Shown here: piece by piece, positions 1 through 7,313 of the stretch
Position numbering within the stretch: position 1 is the first letter of the stretch
Layout: each line of letters begins with the position of its first letter
Assembly (NCBI RefSeq): GCF_036311985.1
Contig: NZ_JAZDCJ010000072.1
Reading direction: 5' to 3' (one strand)
Length of the DNA: 20,217 bases
DNA from: JAZDCJ01 sp036311985
Lineage (GTDB): Bacteria; Actinomycetota; Actinomycetes; Actinomycetales; Micrococcaceae
Program-made: the position numbers and the translations under genes
Notes under the pieces: generated by a model
What the model saw: the letters and a program-made list of their open reading frames with translations, nothing else
Database searches by the model: none
What the model was told of the DNA's origin: nothing

Positions 1-581
1 CTCTTCAGCGCTGCCGGACTGGGATAGCGCATGAGCAGGTCGGTCACGGCAGGGTGGGACAACCGCGGCCCGAGGACGCGTTCCAGCGACGGGTGGATCT
101 GCGTCAGGAGCCCGCGGAGCCGGTTGCTGACCTGAGTCGCCTGGGCGGCGAGATCGTCGTCGAAACCGCAGAGCATCGAGAGTTCGGCGATGTTCTCCTC
201 GCTGACGGTGATGCTCCGGAGCGTGTGGGGCATCGTGCGGGCGGTGTCGGCGATGATGAACGCGTCCCTCGCATCCGTCTTCGCCTGTCCTGGATGGAGG
301 TCTGCGACGCGGCGCATCGTCAGGCCCGGGAGATACGCCACGTCGATGCCGATCGACTGGGCGATCGCCACGGGCAGCGCCCCGATGGTTTTCGGCTGGT
401 CCACGACCACGAGACAGCGACCGTGCTCGCGCCCGAGGCGTTCGAAGAGTTCCCTGATTCCCGGTTCCGACTGGGACAGTGTCTTGTTGTGGACGATCGT
501 CCCGTCGGCCGTGAGCGCGGTGGCGTGGTGTTCGCTTTTGCCGACGTCCATGCCGATGAACAGGACAGGCTGGTCTTTCAT
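1..581 (-). CDS. IS110-family transposase, N-terminal part (copy 1)
   Basis: This is the N-terminal half of a DEDD/RuvC-type IS110 transposase and continues beyond the window start. It begins MKDQPVLFIGMDVGKSEH and includes the acidic positions D12 (GMDVGK), D61 (VVVDQP) and D103/D106 (TDARDA), as expected for the RuvC-like catalytic domain. I chose the ATG at 581 because a GAAGG ribosome-binding sequence lies 8 nt upstream. An in-frame upstream ATG at 623 would add 14 residues but would abut the putative bridge RNA. The visible part equals copy 2, so the gene may be intact outside the window. Confidence 0.88.
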   Translation of the reverse strand, partial: MKDQPVLFIGMDVGKSEHHATALTADGTIVHNKTLSQSEPGIRELFERLGREHGRCLVVVDQPKTIGALPVAIAQSIGIDVAYLPGLTMRRVADLHPGQAKTDARDAFIIADTARTMPHTLRSITVSEENIAELSMLCGFDDDLAAQATQVSNRLRGLLTQIHPSLERVLGPRLSHPAVTDLLMRYPSPAALK

Positions 582-625
582 GGCAGTCACCTTCGATTCG
601 TGGACCAGATCCTGGGCGGCCACTA

Positions 626-800
626 GGCGGTGACGTTCACATCCACGTTACGCAGACCCCGGACTCGGGCGTGCTTCTATTAGCGATCCGTGACCGCCAG
701 TACCGGCTCCGGTGACTACACCCCCCGGATCATGAAGGACTGGGGGCAGACATCATGCCGGAGCCGGCTGGCTACCCGCCCCCTGATCATCGCCGATCAG
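626..800 (-). ncRNA. putative IS110 bridge RNA (copy 1)
   Basis: This non-coding left end lies upstream of the copy 1 transposase. Reading in transposase sense it shows a 5' hairpin (783-800), a target loop closed by a 10-bp perfect stem (703-712 with 758-767), and a donor loop closed by a 9/10 stem (626-635 with 689-698). The putative left donor guide is at 671-680 and the right donor guide at 646-651. The sequence equals copy 2, where both element ends can be checked against it. Bridge RNAs in the left end are known for the IS621 branch of IS110; the assignment here rests on structure and guide matches. Confidence 0.7.
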
Positions 801-824
801 CAGGCCACGAAAAAGGTAACGGGG

Positions 825-1181
825 CACGCGCAGGCGGACTCGACGGCATAGGAGAAGGCGGGCGGGTGGCGGCGGTTCGTGTACTCGAACTCGCTCCTGC
901 TGGTCATGAAGGCCGTGTTCCTGCTCTCCTGGTGGGTGCAGATCGTGGCCGGACTGGTGGTGTTCAACGACGAGGACGCCCGTCACGGGGAACCCGGGAT
1001 GGGGTGGATGGAGTACGCGGTGTCCACGGAGTTCCGGAACCGGACCCTGCAGAACCGGCAGTCCGAACTGTTTGCGGTGGGCAGCATGGTGGTGCTGTCC
1101 ACCTAGCTGCGCCAGCGCGGCTCGTCCGAGTCCAAGCCCGTCGGTGCCCCGCATGGCCGGACGTCGACGGAGAGCGGGTGA
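825..1181 (+). pseudogene. DUF6766-like membrane protein, C-terminal half, with two amber codons
   Basis: In one frame from the IS110 boundary the sequence reads HAQADSTA, stop (TAG 849-851), EKAGGWRRFVYSNSLLLV and onward, through a hydrophobic segment, to LQNRQSELFAVGSMVVLST, stop (TAG 1104-1106), LRQRGSSESKPVGAPH, and ends at TGA 1179-1181. From memory, DUF6766 proteins have two similar halves joined by a hydrophilic linker, and each half ends in a QNWQSEFL ... RQRGSPESKPVGAPH pattern. What remains here is the linker plus the second half. The first amber sits where relatives have Trp and the second where they have Tyr/Phe. The motif Trp of QNWQSEF is Arg here. The N-terminal half lies on the other side of IS110 copy 1 or is lost. 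The only uninterrupted stretch is 879-1106, with a GTG. Confidence 0.72.
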
Positions 1182-1532
1182 GGCCATCCCCGGGGACAGG
1201 CGCGGCGGTTTCAGCCCGTCGAGCATACGGATGTGCCCGGCCGACGTGGAGGGTTTCCTTGGTCCCGGGTTCGCGCCCCGGTCTACCGCGGCGGCGACCG
1301 GATCACGACCGACAACGGGTCCGACTTTTTATCGACCTCTGACTAGCAACTATGTGGTGATTAGGAAGCTCTCCCTGTTCTGTGCCGTCTGCTGGCGCAA
1401 AGGTGCGGTGGGTGATGCGCCGAGTTCTCCCACCGGGCGTGCAACTGGCCCGGGTCCTGTAACGGAAGTCAAGACCCGGGCTGTCGAACGTGGGCGCCCC
1501 AGGGGGCGGGATAGTTGCTGAACGGCTGGGGG
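1182..1532. other. degenerate intergenic stretch with possible transposase scrap
   Basis: No convincing complete gene is present. One plus-strand frame at 1281-1346 reads VYRGGDRITTDNGSDFLSTSD and then stops; the TDNGSDF segment resembles the second catalytic Asp region of rve-type (DDE) integrases. It is only about 20 codons, so it may be a transposase remnant or chance. The right part holds GC-rich inverted repeats, one of which is listed as a possible terminator. Confidence 0.4.
1449..1480 (-). terminator. possible terminator of the symporter gene
   Basis: An 8-bp perfect inverted repeat (CCCGGGTC at 1449-1456 with GACCCGGG at 1473-1480) encloses a 16-nt loop, about 50 bp past the stop of the minus-strand symporter. 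There is no clear U-tract, and the loop is long for a terminator. Confidence 0.3.
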
Positions 1533-2861
1533 CTATGTGCCGCGGACCAGACTGCTGTCCTTCGTTTCCTTCATCAGGATGCCGGTGAGCAGGGTGATAG
1601 CGGCAACGGCGATGAGGTAGTAGAGGAACCAGTCCTGGCGTCCGCTCTGGGAAAGGGCGGCGTTGATGTACGGGGCGGTGCCGCCGAAGATGGCGGTGGC
1701 GAGGGAGAGCGGCCCGGCGACGCCGGCTGCGCGGACCCTCGTGGGGAACACCTCGGCCCAGATGGCGCCGTTGACTCCGAAAAGGAGGGCGAGGCCGGTC
1801 AGTGCGGCGAGCAGAGCCAGGAGCAGTCCGGAGAAGCTGCCGTCGACGAGGCCGTGGATGGGGATGGTCAGTGCGACGAATACGAGGCCGAAGGCGATGA
1901 CCAGGGGTTTGCGGCCGATGCGGTCGCCGAGCCACCCGGCCAGGAGGACGGCGCCGAGGAAGTACACCTGTGCGATGAGGCTTGCGGTGAGGGCGCTGGA
2001 GGGGTCCTGTCCGTGCTGGAGCTGGGCGTAGGTGGGCATGAAGATGAGCCAGGTGTAGAACATGATCGAGCCGCCGGCCGACAGGCCGAAGACCACGAGG
2101 ATGGCCTTCCAGTGGTCCAGGAGCCGAGGCTTGCGGGGTTCGGCCGCGGTCTCGTGCGTCCCGGCGCCGGCGTTCTTCGATGCCTCCTCGAAGGCGTCGG
2201 TCTCAGTCAGCCGACGGCGGAGGTACAGCGCGTAGAGACCCAGCGTGCCGCCGATGCCGAAGGCGACGCGCCAACCCCACTCGCGGACGTCGGACTCGGA
2301 GAGGTTGGCGGTCAGCACGAGGCCGGTCACGGTGGCCAGAATGGTGCCGAGCACGACGCTGAACCAGGACGTGCTGCCGAACAGGGCGCGCCGGCCCCGC
2401 GGCGCGCGCTCGACCAGGTAGGTCACGGACGTGCCCATCTCCCCGCCGTGGGCCAGCCCCTGGACGAGCCGGGCGAGGAGCAGGATGACGGACGCGGCGA
2501 TTCCCACCGAGCCGTAGGTCGGTGCGAACGCGATGACGAGGCTGCCGAACGCGGTGAGCATCATCGCGAGCGTGAGGCTCTTGCGGCGTCCGACCCGGTC
2601 CGCGTACGCGCCGAAGAGGAAGCCGCCCAGCGGCCGCGTGACGAAGCCGACGGCGAAGACCGCCAAGGTCGCCAGGAGCGCGGACGCCGCGTTGTCCGGC
2701 TGGAAGAACTGGACGGCGAAGTAGGGGGCGAAGATGGAGTAGATCGTCCAGTCGTACCACTCGAGCGAATTGCCGAAGTTGACGGCGACCAGGTCCCGGA
2801 CGCGCTGGGCCGTGGAGTTGGGGGTCTTTTCCTTTTGTTGGACCATGCTTGCCTCGCTCAT
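1533..2861 (-). CDS. MFS transporter, metabolite:H+ symporter (MHS) type
   Basis: This 442-aa protein has about 12 hydrophobic segments and belongs to the major facilitator superfamily. The N-terminal NFGNSLEWYDWTIYSIFAPYF and the loop 2-3 motif GAYADRVGRRKSLTL are typical of the MHS subfamily (KgtP, ProP and ShiA relatives), which import organic acids or zwitterions with protons. The second half repeats the loop signature as GDRIGRKPLV. The substrate cannot be read from sequence. The start ATG at 2861 overlaps the TGA of the upstream flavin-reductase-like gene (ATGA), preceded by a strong GGAGGGG site, so the two are translationally coupled. The divergent GntR regulator probably controls the pair. 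No truncation is visible. Confidence 0.88.
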   Translation of the reverse strand: MSEASMVQQKEKTPNSTAQRVRDLVAVNFGNSLEWYDWTIYSIFAPYFAVQFFQPDNAASALLATLAVFAVGFVTRPLGGFLFGAYADRVGRRKSLTLAMMLTAFGSLVIAFAPTYGSVGIAASVILLLARLVQGLAHGGEMGTSVTYLVERAPRGRRALFGSTSWFSVVLGTILATVTGLVLTANLSESDVREWGWRVAFGIGGTLGLYALYLRRRLTETDAFEEASKNAGAGTHETAAEPRKPRLLDHWKAILVVFGLSAGGSIMFYTWLIFMPTYAQLQHGQDPSSALTASLIAQVYFLGAVLLAGWLGDRIGRKPLVIAFGLVFVALTIPIHGLVDGSFSGLLLALLAALTGLALLFGVNGAIWAEVFPTRVRAAGVAGPLSLATAIFGGTAPYINAALSQSGRQDWFLYYLIAVAAITLLTGILMKETKDSSLVRGT

Positions 2862-3514
2862 GCGGCTCGCCCCTCCAGGCCCAGTTGCGCGTCCTTGTCC
2901 GCGCCGGGAACGCGCATCTCGAATGTTTCGCGGACCACCGTGTAGTCGAAGTACCCCAGGCGGGCGATCGGTTCGATCCTCCCGATGTCCAGTCGTCCGT
3001 CGACGGTGATGACCTCGTCGTCGATGTGGATCGTCTCCACCGTGGCGAAGACGATGTCGACCGTCCCGACCGTGGACTTCCCCGGCACCCGGTGGGTCGA
3101 GTGGTACTTGCACTCGAACTTCACCGGACTCTCCTGGACCATCGGGACGGGGTGGTTGTCGGCGTAGACGCGGGTGAGTCCGAGGTGGTCGAACTCGCTT
3201 TCCTCGGGCCCGAGCGCCATCGCGCTCTTGTTGACCGCGTCGCGCAGCGGGTAGGTGGCCATGTTCCAGACGAACCATCCGGTGGTCTCGGCGTTGATGA
3301 CGGTGTCCTTGCGCCGTCCGTCGGGGTACTGGTTGGCGGAGAACATGACCATCGGCGGGTCGAACGTGAGGTTCTGCCACTGGCTGTACGGGGCGATGTT
3401 CTCCACGCCGTCCGCGCTCACGCTCGAAAGCCATCCGATGGGCCGGGGCACGGTGCAGCTCTTGAACGGGGAATAGGGCAACGGACTCGGCTCGTGGGCG
3501 GGACGGTACTTCAA
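2858..3514 (-). CDS. flavin reductase-like (DIM6/NTAB-type) FMN-binding protein
   Basis: This 218-aa protein belongs to the flavin-reductase-like, FMN-binding split-barrel family. The N-terminal segment SCTVPRPIGWLSSVSADGVE followed by NIAPYSQWQNLTFDPP is the family's usual FMN-site pattern (PRPIGW, then NxAPYS, then DPP). I chose the TTG at 3514 because a GGAGG site sits 6 nt upstream and the protein then begins MKYRPAHEPSPLPYSPFK, as in relatives. The open frame continues upstream without a better start. Family members either supply reduced flavin to a monooxygenase or act on small molecules themselves. No monooxygenase is nearby, so the reaction is unknown. It is coupled to the MHS symporter by a 4-bp overlap, suggesting uptake and conversion of one compound. 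Confidence 0.82.
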   Translation of the reverse strand: MKYRPAHEPSPLPYSPFKSCTVPRPIGWLSSVSADGVENIAPYSQWQNLTFDPPMVMFSANQYPDGRRKDTVINAETTGWFVWNMATYPLRDAVNKSAMALGPEESEFDHLGLTRVYADNHPVPMVQESPVKFECKYHSTHRVPGKSTVGTVDIVFATVETIHIDDEVITVDGRLDIGRIEPIARLGYFDYTVVRETFEMRVPGADKDAQLGLEGRAA

Positions 3515-3559
3515 GGCGATCCTCCAAGTGATCGGGGTCACGACGACTCGGCCAGCGTA

Positions 3560-3600
3560 GCCCGTATACGCGGAATATATCAAGAGTATGCGTCCGTCTA
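3560..3600. promoter_or_regulatory. AT-rich divergent promoter/operator region
   Basis: The 117-bp gap between the flavin-reductase-like gene and the divergent GntR regulator has an AT-rich core, unlike its surroundings. It contains the perfect 8-bp palindrome CGTATACG (3563-3570), then AATATATC, then a similar GTATGCG unit. FCD-type GntR proteins commonly bind short palindromes of this sort. The site is a candidate operator for the 3632 regulator, with both promoters probably overlapping it. Confidence 0.45.
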
Positions 3601-3631
3601 TTGTGTAGCCTGAGAGCCGAAGGGGAGTGCT

Positions 3632-4294
3632 ATGACAAAGGCCGACGAGGCATACGTGCTACTCGCGGAGATGATTGAGACCGGACGGTTGGCTCCGGGC
3701 GCGTTCCACACCGAAAGCGGTCTCGTGGACCAGGTCGGTGTCGGTCGCACCCCGTTGCGGGAGGCGGTCCAGCGGCTGGACCGCGACCACTTGGTCCGCA
3801 TCCGGCCGGGACGCGGGATCGAGATCCCCATCAACTCGGTGGAGGAGCAGTTGCGCCGGCTGGAGGTCCGCCGCGTCATGGAGCCGCTCGCCGTGGCCCT
3901 GGCCTGCGAGCGTGCCTCCGCCGTCGAGCTGGCCAAGGTCGCGGTGCTGACCGAGGAGATGGCGGAGCTGGACGAGCTGGAGGCGTACGTCGCGGCCGTC
4001 AGGGAAACCCACGGGCTCTTGTGCGAGGCGTCGCACAACGAGTACCTCGCCGACGCCATGACCCCGCTTCAGGGTCTGTCGCGGAAGTTCTGGCTGGCCC
4101 ACATCATGGATCCCCTGGAGGAGGTCCGTGCGGGAAAGGACCTGCATTTGGCGATGCTGCGCGGCATCGTGGTCCGGGACGTCGACGCGGCGGCGGCGGC
4201 TTCGATCCGGTTGAACGATTACCTGGTCGACTCGGCACTCGCTGTGGCGACGCGCAAGGCCCGTGTGGGGAGCAGATCGGCCGCTGGATACTGA
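3632..4294 (+). CDS. GntR-family transcriptional regulator (FCD subfamily)
   Basis: This 220-aa regulator has an N-terminal winged helix-turn-helix (about residues 5-70; GVGRTPLREAVQRLDRDHLVRIRPGRGIEI matches the GntR recognition helix and wing). A C-terminal all-helical FCD ligand domain follows (about 75-205), with the typical RRVMEPLAVALAC and HLAMLRGI segments. The start ATG at 3632 has an AGGGGAG site 5-6 nt upstream. It is transcribed away from the flavin-reductase/symporter pair and probably represses both that pair and itself. The effector is presumably the imported compound, which is unknown. Confidence 0.9.
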   Translation: MTKADEAYVLLAEMIETGRLAPGAFHTESGLVDQVGVGRTPLREAVQRLDRDHLVRIRPGRGIEIPINSVEEQLRRLEVRRVMEPLAVALACERASAVELAKVAVLTEEMAELDELEAYVAAVRETHGLLCEASHNEYLADAMTPLQGLSRKFWLAHIMDPLEEVRAGKDLHLAMLRGIVVRDVDAAAAASIRLNDYLVDSALAVATRKARVGSRSAAGY

Positions 4295-4441
4295 GCGCGG
4301 GTCCGGGTCCGCGCCATGCGGTGGGCGTCCGGCCTGCGTCCCGGGGCCATGGGGTGCCCCGGCTCGGGGGAGTTCGCTGACCGACGTCGAACCGAGGGTT
4401 CGGGTTGTCCCGTTTCCGGCCTATCGCGCCGGACCGGCGGC
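4295..4441. terminator. bidirectional terminator region between convergent regulators
   Basis: Two convergent GntR genes end here. Three short GC-rich inverted repeats lie in 147 bp: GCGCGG/CCGCGC (4295-4314), CCGGGGC/GCCCCGG (4341-4362, 7-bp stem, 8-nt loop) and CGAACC/GGTTCG (4388-4402). The middle one is the best terminator candidate. None has a long U-tract on either strand. Confidence 0.4.
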
Positions 4442-5173
4442 TCAGTGTTGGGTTTCGGCGTAGAACCATTCGATGTGTTCGCGGAGCAGCCTGGCGGCCA
4501 GTTTGCCTTCCCCGGCGGACACGGCGGCGAGGATGTCGTGGTGCTGGTGCCGGAGCACCTCGGCCACGGGCTCCCAGGCCTCGTCGCTGCGGACCGACTC
4601 GGCCACGTAGTCGCTGATGGACAGGCGCAGGGACTCCATCATGGCCTCGATGACCGCGTTGCCCGCCAGCGAGGACAGCAGCACGTGGAAGCGGGCGTCG
4701 AGCGCGTGGAAGTCGACCCGGCCCAGCGTGGGGTCGTCCATTTGGTCCAGGAGCGCGGCGGCCTCGTCGAGCTTCGTCCGGGTCGAGGGGTCCTCGCGGT
4801 CGATGGTGGCGGCTTCGGCGGCCCCGGTCTCGAGCAGGATGCGGGTCTGGACGATCTCGGCGACGCTCAGCTGGCGGGTGGCCACGTGTAGCCGCAGCGC
4901 GGAGGCCAGTCCGGCGGCCGGCTCGGAGATGATGACCGCACCGGCGTTGGGTCCCGAGCCGGTGGACGTGCGGACGACGCCGTGCACGTCGAGGATGCGG
5001 ATGGCGTCGCGGACCGAGGCGCGGGAGAGTCCGTGCCGTTCGGCCAGGGTTCGTTCCCCGGGCAGCTGGTCCCCGAGTTTGAGTGCCCCGGAGCGTAGCT
5101 CGGCCTCGATGGCGTGGAGCACGGCCTCGTAGGCGCGCGGGGCCGAGACGGGCTTGGATTCCTCGATGGTCAC
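4442..5173 (-). CDS. lldR: LldR/FadR-like GntR regulator of lactate utilisation
   Basis: This 243-aa regulator has a winged HTH at residues ~10-75 (LPGERTLAERHGLSRASVRDAIRILDVHGVV) and an FCD domain at ~90-235 containing histidines of the kind that bind a metal and a carboxylate effector in LldR. The start is a GTG at 5173 with GGGAGA about 8 nt upstream. It lies next to the lactate permease and 2.1 kb from lutABC. The lctP-lutA intergenic region carries three TGGTCNGACCA sites, which fit the TNGTNNNACNA consensus of FadR/LldR-type proteins. By family precedent it represses both units and is released by L-lactate. The regulated genes are inferred from the sites and context. Confidence 0.8.
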   Translation of the reverse strand: MTIEESKPVSAPRAYEAVLHAIEAELRSGALKLGDQLPGERTLAERHGLSRASVRDAIRILDVHGVVRTSTGSGPNAGAVIISEPAAGLASALRLHVATRQLSVAEIVQTRILLETGAAEAATIDREDPSTRTKLDEAAALLDQMDDPTLGRVDFHALDARFHVLLSSLAGNAVIEAMMESLRLSISDYVAESVRSDEAWEPVAEVLRHQHHDILAAVSAGEGKLAARLLREHIEWFYAETQH

Positions 5174-5192
5174 TGGTCCATTCTCCCATGTG

Positions 5193-5234
5193 CCAACGGA
5201 CGGCCCGCCCGTGGTGGGGCGGGCCGTCCGTTGG
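5193..5234 (-). terminator. strong terminator hairpin after lctP
   Basis: A perfect 18-bp inverted repeat (5193-5210 with 5217-5234) around a 6-nt GTGGTG loop lies directly after the lctP stop and before the lldR start. It lacks a U-tract, which is usual in high-GC actinomycetes. It should end the lctP transcript or sharply reduce read-through into lldR. Confidence 0.75.
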
Positions 5235-5249
5235 CCTCGGATGCCGGAG

Positions 5250-7052
5250 TTAGGACTTGTCGGCCCGGATCCCGGTGTGGCTGGCCGCGGGGAGCGGCGT
5301 CTGCTTGAGCATCCACCGGATGGTCAGGGCGATGGCGGTGAGGAGCAGGGCCAGCATGACGGTGCCGAGGTTCATTCCGAGCCCGTGGATGAAGAGGAAG
5401 GCGACGATGCCGCCGGCCAGGCAGTAGTAGGTGGTGACGAAGATGGTTTGGCGTAGGAGGTCGCCCTCCCGTCCCAGCAGGCCGACGGTCGCGGAGGCGG
5501 CGACGATGTTGTGGATGGAGATTGGGTTGCCTCCGGCCCCGCCGACCGCCTGCGCCGCGACGACCAGCTCCGGCGGGACCCCGATCTGGGCGCCGGTGGA
5601 GAACTGGAACTGCGAGAAGGTCAGGTTGGAGACCGTGTTGGAGCCGGCGACGAACGCGCCCAGCGCTCCGATCCACGGGGCGATGAGCGGCCAGGATCCA
5701 CCGGAAACCGCGGCGGCGCCCTCGGCGAGGGTCACGGGCATGCTGGACAGCCCGGATGAGTTGAGCTCCGGGCCGGACTGGATGAGGATGCGCACCAGGG
5801 GCAGCGCGAAGAGCAGTGCGACGGCGGTGCCCGCCAGCTGGCCGGCGGAGACCTTGACGGCGCGGAGGATCTCCTGGCGTTTCATCCGGTGCAGGACGAA
5901 GGCGAACACCGAGGCGAGGATGAGCACGAAGCCCGGGAGGTAGAAGGGCTGGATGCCGGTGCTGATGCCGGTGCCGAGGATGTCCGTCACGGGCATGGCG
6001 AGGCCGGTCAGGAACGTCTTGAGTTCCGGGATCGCGCGGCTGGCGACCAGCAGCGAGCCCATGAGGATGTAGGGGGCCCAGGCGCGCAGGGGGCTCATGT
6101 GGAAGCTCGTGTCGACGGCCTTTGTCGGGTCGAGGGTGCCCATCCAGCGCTCGGACCAGGCCGACCGCGGGCCGAAGTCGAAGGTGTCCTTGGGCATCAG
6201 GAATCCCCGGCTGGAGGTGAGCATGACCAGCGCGAGGCCGATCAGGCCGCCGAACAGCGAGGGGAACTCGGGCCCGAGGAAGCGTGCGGTCAGGATGGAG
6301 GGGACGGTCATGGCCAGGGACGCGTAGATGGCGAAGGGCCAGACGGCCAGTCCGTCGCGGAAGCGCCGGTCCGGGCCGAAGAACCCGGTGAGCATGCAGA
6401 CCATCATCAGCGGGATGAGCAGGCCGACGATGGCGTGGATGGCCGCGACCTGGAATCCGATGGAGTTCACGTATTCGGGCATGGTCAGGCCGAGCACGTT
6501 GATGCGTTCGGCCACGGCCGGGTCTCCGCCGAGCCCCTGGTTGACGCCGATGAGGATAGGGGTGCCGACGGCTCCGAAGCTCACGGGCGTGCTTTGGATG
6601 ACCAGGCCCACCATCACGGCGGCCATGGCGGGGAAGCCCATGGCCAGCAGCAGCGGCGCGACGACGGCGGCCGGGGTGCCGAAGCCGGAGGCGCCCTCGA
6701 TGAAGCTGCCGAAGAGCCAACCGATGATGATCGCCTGGATCCGGCGGTCGGGGGAGATGTTGTTGAACCCGGCGCGGATCGCGGACATCGCCCCGCCCGC
6801 GGAAAGGGTCGACAGTAGCAGGAGCGCGCCGAACACGATGTAGAGCATGGTGCCGGCGACGATCAGGCCCTCCAGCGAGGCGGCGAGCACGCCGGCGAAG
6901 TCCATCTGCCACACCGTGAGGGCCACCACCACGGCGACGACGTAGCCGACGGGCATGGCGTATTTGGCCGGCCACCGGAACCCGGCGAGCAGCACGCCGA
7001 CCACGAGGATCGGAGCCAACGCAAGGAGGGAAAGTACCGCTAGGTTGTCCAC
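5250..7052 (-). CDS. lctP: L-lactate permease
   Basis: This 600-aa polytopic protein of the LctP/GlcA lactate permease family takes up L-lactate, and often glycolate or D-lactate, with protons across the cytoplasmic membrane. Features seen: continuous hydrophobic segments, the GWLFGSFIEGASGFGTPAAV signature (about residue 115), GAVGTPILIGVNQGLG, and the C-terminal PPELVVAAQAVGGAGGNPIS motif. It is somewhat longer than many relatives (about 530-560 aa). The start is a GTG at 7052 with AGAGGA about 9 nt upstream. It is divergent from lutABC across a 261-bp region with three LldR-type operators, so import and oxidation are probably co-regulated. The strong hairpin at 5193-5234 follows. Confidence 0.93.
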   Translation of the reverse strand: MDNLAVLSLLALAPILVVGVLLAGFRWPAKYAMPVGYVVAVVVALTVWQMDFAGVLAASLEGLIVAGTMLYIVFGALLLLSTLSAGGAMSAIRAGFNNISPDRRIQAIIIGWLFGSFIEGASGFGTPAAVVAPLLLAMGFPAMAAVMVGLVIQSTPVSFGAVGTPILIGVNQGLGGDPAVAERINVLGLTMPEYVNSIGFQVAAIHAIVGLLIPLMMVCMLTGFFGPDRRFRDGLAVWPFAIYASLAMTVPSILTARFLGPEFPSLFGGLIGLALVMLTSSRGFLMPKDTFDFGPRSAWSERWMGTLDPTKAVDTSFHMSPLRAWAPYILMGSLLVASRAIPELKTFLTGLAMPVTDILGTGISTGIQPFYLPGFVLILASVFAFVLHRMKRQEILRAVKVSAGQLAGTAVALLFALPLVRILIQSGPELNSSGLSSMPVTLAEGAAAVSGGSWPLIAPWIGALGAFVAGSNTVSNLTFSQFQFSTGAQIGVPPELVVAAQAVGGAGGNPISIHNIVAASATVGLLGREGDLLRQTIFVTTYYCLAGGIVAFLFIHGLGMNLGTVMLALLLTAIALTIRWMLKQTPLPAASHTGIRADKS

Positions 7053-7139
7053 AATTCTGGTCCTCTCTGACCAAGTTCCCGCAGGAAGGATCCGGCCTGT
7101 GCCTGGATCCGGGCCTGTGCCCCGGGATGGGAAGCATTA

Positions 7140-7164
7140 TGGTCGGACCACTATGGTCCGACCA
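7140..7164. promoter_or_regulatory. tandem LldR-type operators O1 and O2
   Basis: Two 11-bp palindromes lie here, TGGTCGGACCA (7140-7150) and TGGTCCGACCA (7154-7164), with centres 14 bp apart. Both fit the TNGTNNNACNA consensus of FadR/LldR-family GntR repressors. They lie about 90-110 bp upstream of the lctP start and about 150-175 bp upstream of lutA. Confidence 0.85.
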
Positions 7165-7177
7165 GGCCAGAGTAGCG

Positions 7178-7196
7178 CACATTCTCGAAGAATGTG
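7178..7196. promoter_or_regulatory. unassigned 19-bp perfect palindrome
   Basis: CACATTCT and AGAATGTG flank a 3-nt CGA spacer. The sequence differs from the TGGTCNGACCA operators and lies between them in the lctP-lutA region. It could be the site of a second, unidentified regulator or overlap a promoter. Confidence 0.5.
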
Positions 7197-7261
7197 AGGG
7201 TCGTCACCAGAATGCCGCCTGACTTGCGGCGCTGGACGCGGCCCCGCTTTCGTGCCTACTA

Positions 7262-7288
7262 TGGTCGGACCACACGCGGTCGTGTGGT
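7262..7288. promoter_or_regulatory. LldR-type operator O3 overlapping a hairpin before lutA
   Basis: A third TGGTCGGACCA lies at 7262-7272, 42 bp before the lutA ATG. It overlaps a perfect 8-bp inverted repeat (ACCACACG 7269-7276, CGTGTGGT 7281-7288, loop CGGT). The centre is 108 bp from O2 and 122 bp from O1, so DNA looping is possible. If transcribed, the repeat would be a hairpin in the lut leader. Confidence 0.8.
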
Positions 7289-7313
7289 CTGCCACACTTC
7301 CGAAAGGCGCTTC

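Larger units (their letters stand above)
1..824 (-). mobile_element. IS110-family element, copy 1 (left-end half; truncated by window edge)
   Basis: Positions 1-824 match 17883-18706 with no difference that I could see, at a constant offset of 17882. The two then diverge right after the shared GTAACGGGG, which fixes one element end at about 821-824. The piece holds the first ~193 codons of the transposase (minus strand) and the ~200-bp non-coding left end carrying the putative bridge RNA. The right end lies outside the window. The insertion splits a DUF6766-type gene whose C-terminal half follows at 825. Apparent identity with copy 2 suggests recent transposition or gene conversion. Confidence 0.9.

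Noticed and set aside
1104..1106. Amber codon decoded as an amino acid (read-through or pyrrolysine)
   Set aside because: A second amber at 849, the IS disruption and a degraded motif make pseudogene decay the simpler explanation.
7094..7126. Imperfect repeat of GGCCTGTGCC upstream of lctP
   Set aside because: Two short GC-rich copies only, with no dyad symmetry; not enough to call a regulatory site.
5170..7182. A 670-codon minus-strand frame over lctP
   Set aside because: It is a shadow frame of the lactate permease; it runs through the terminator and operators.
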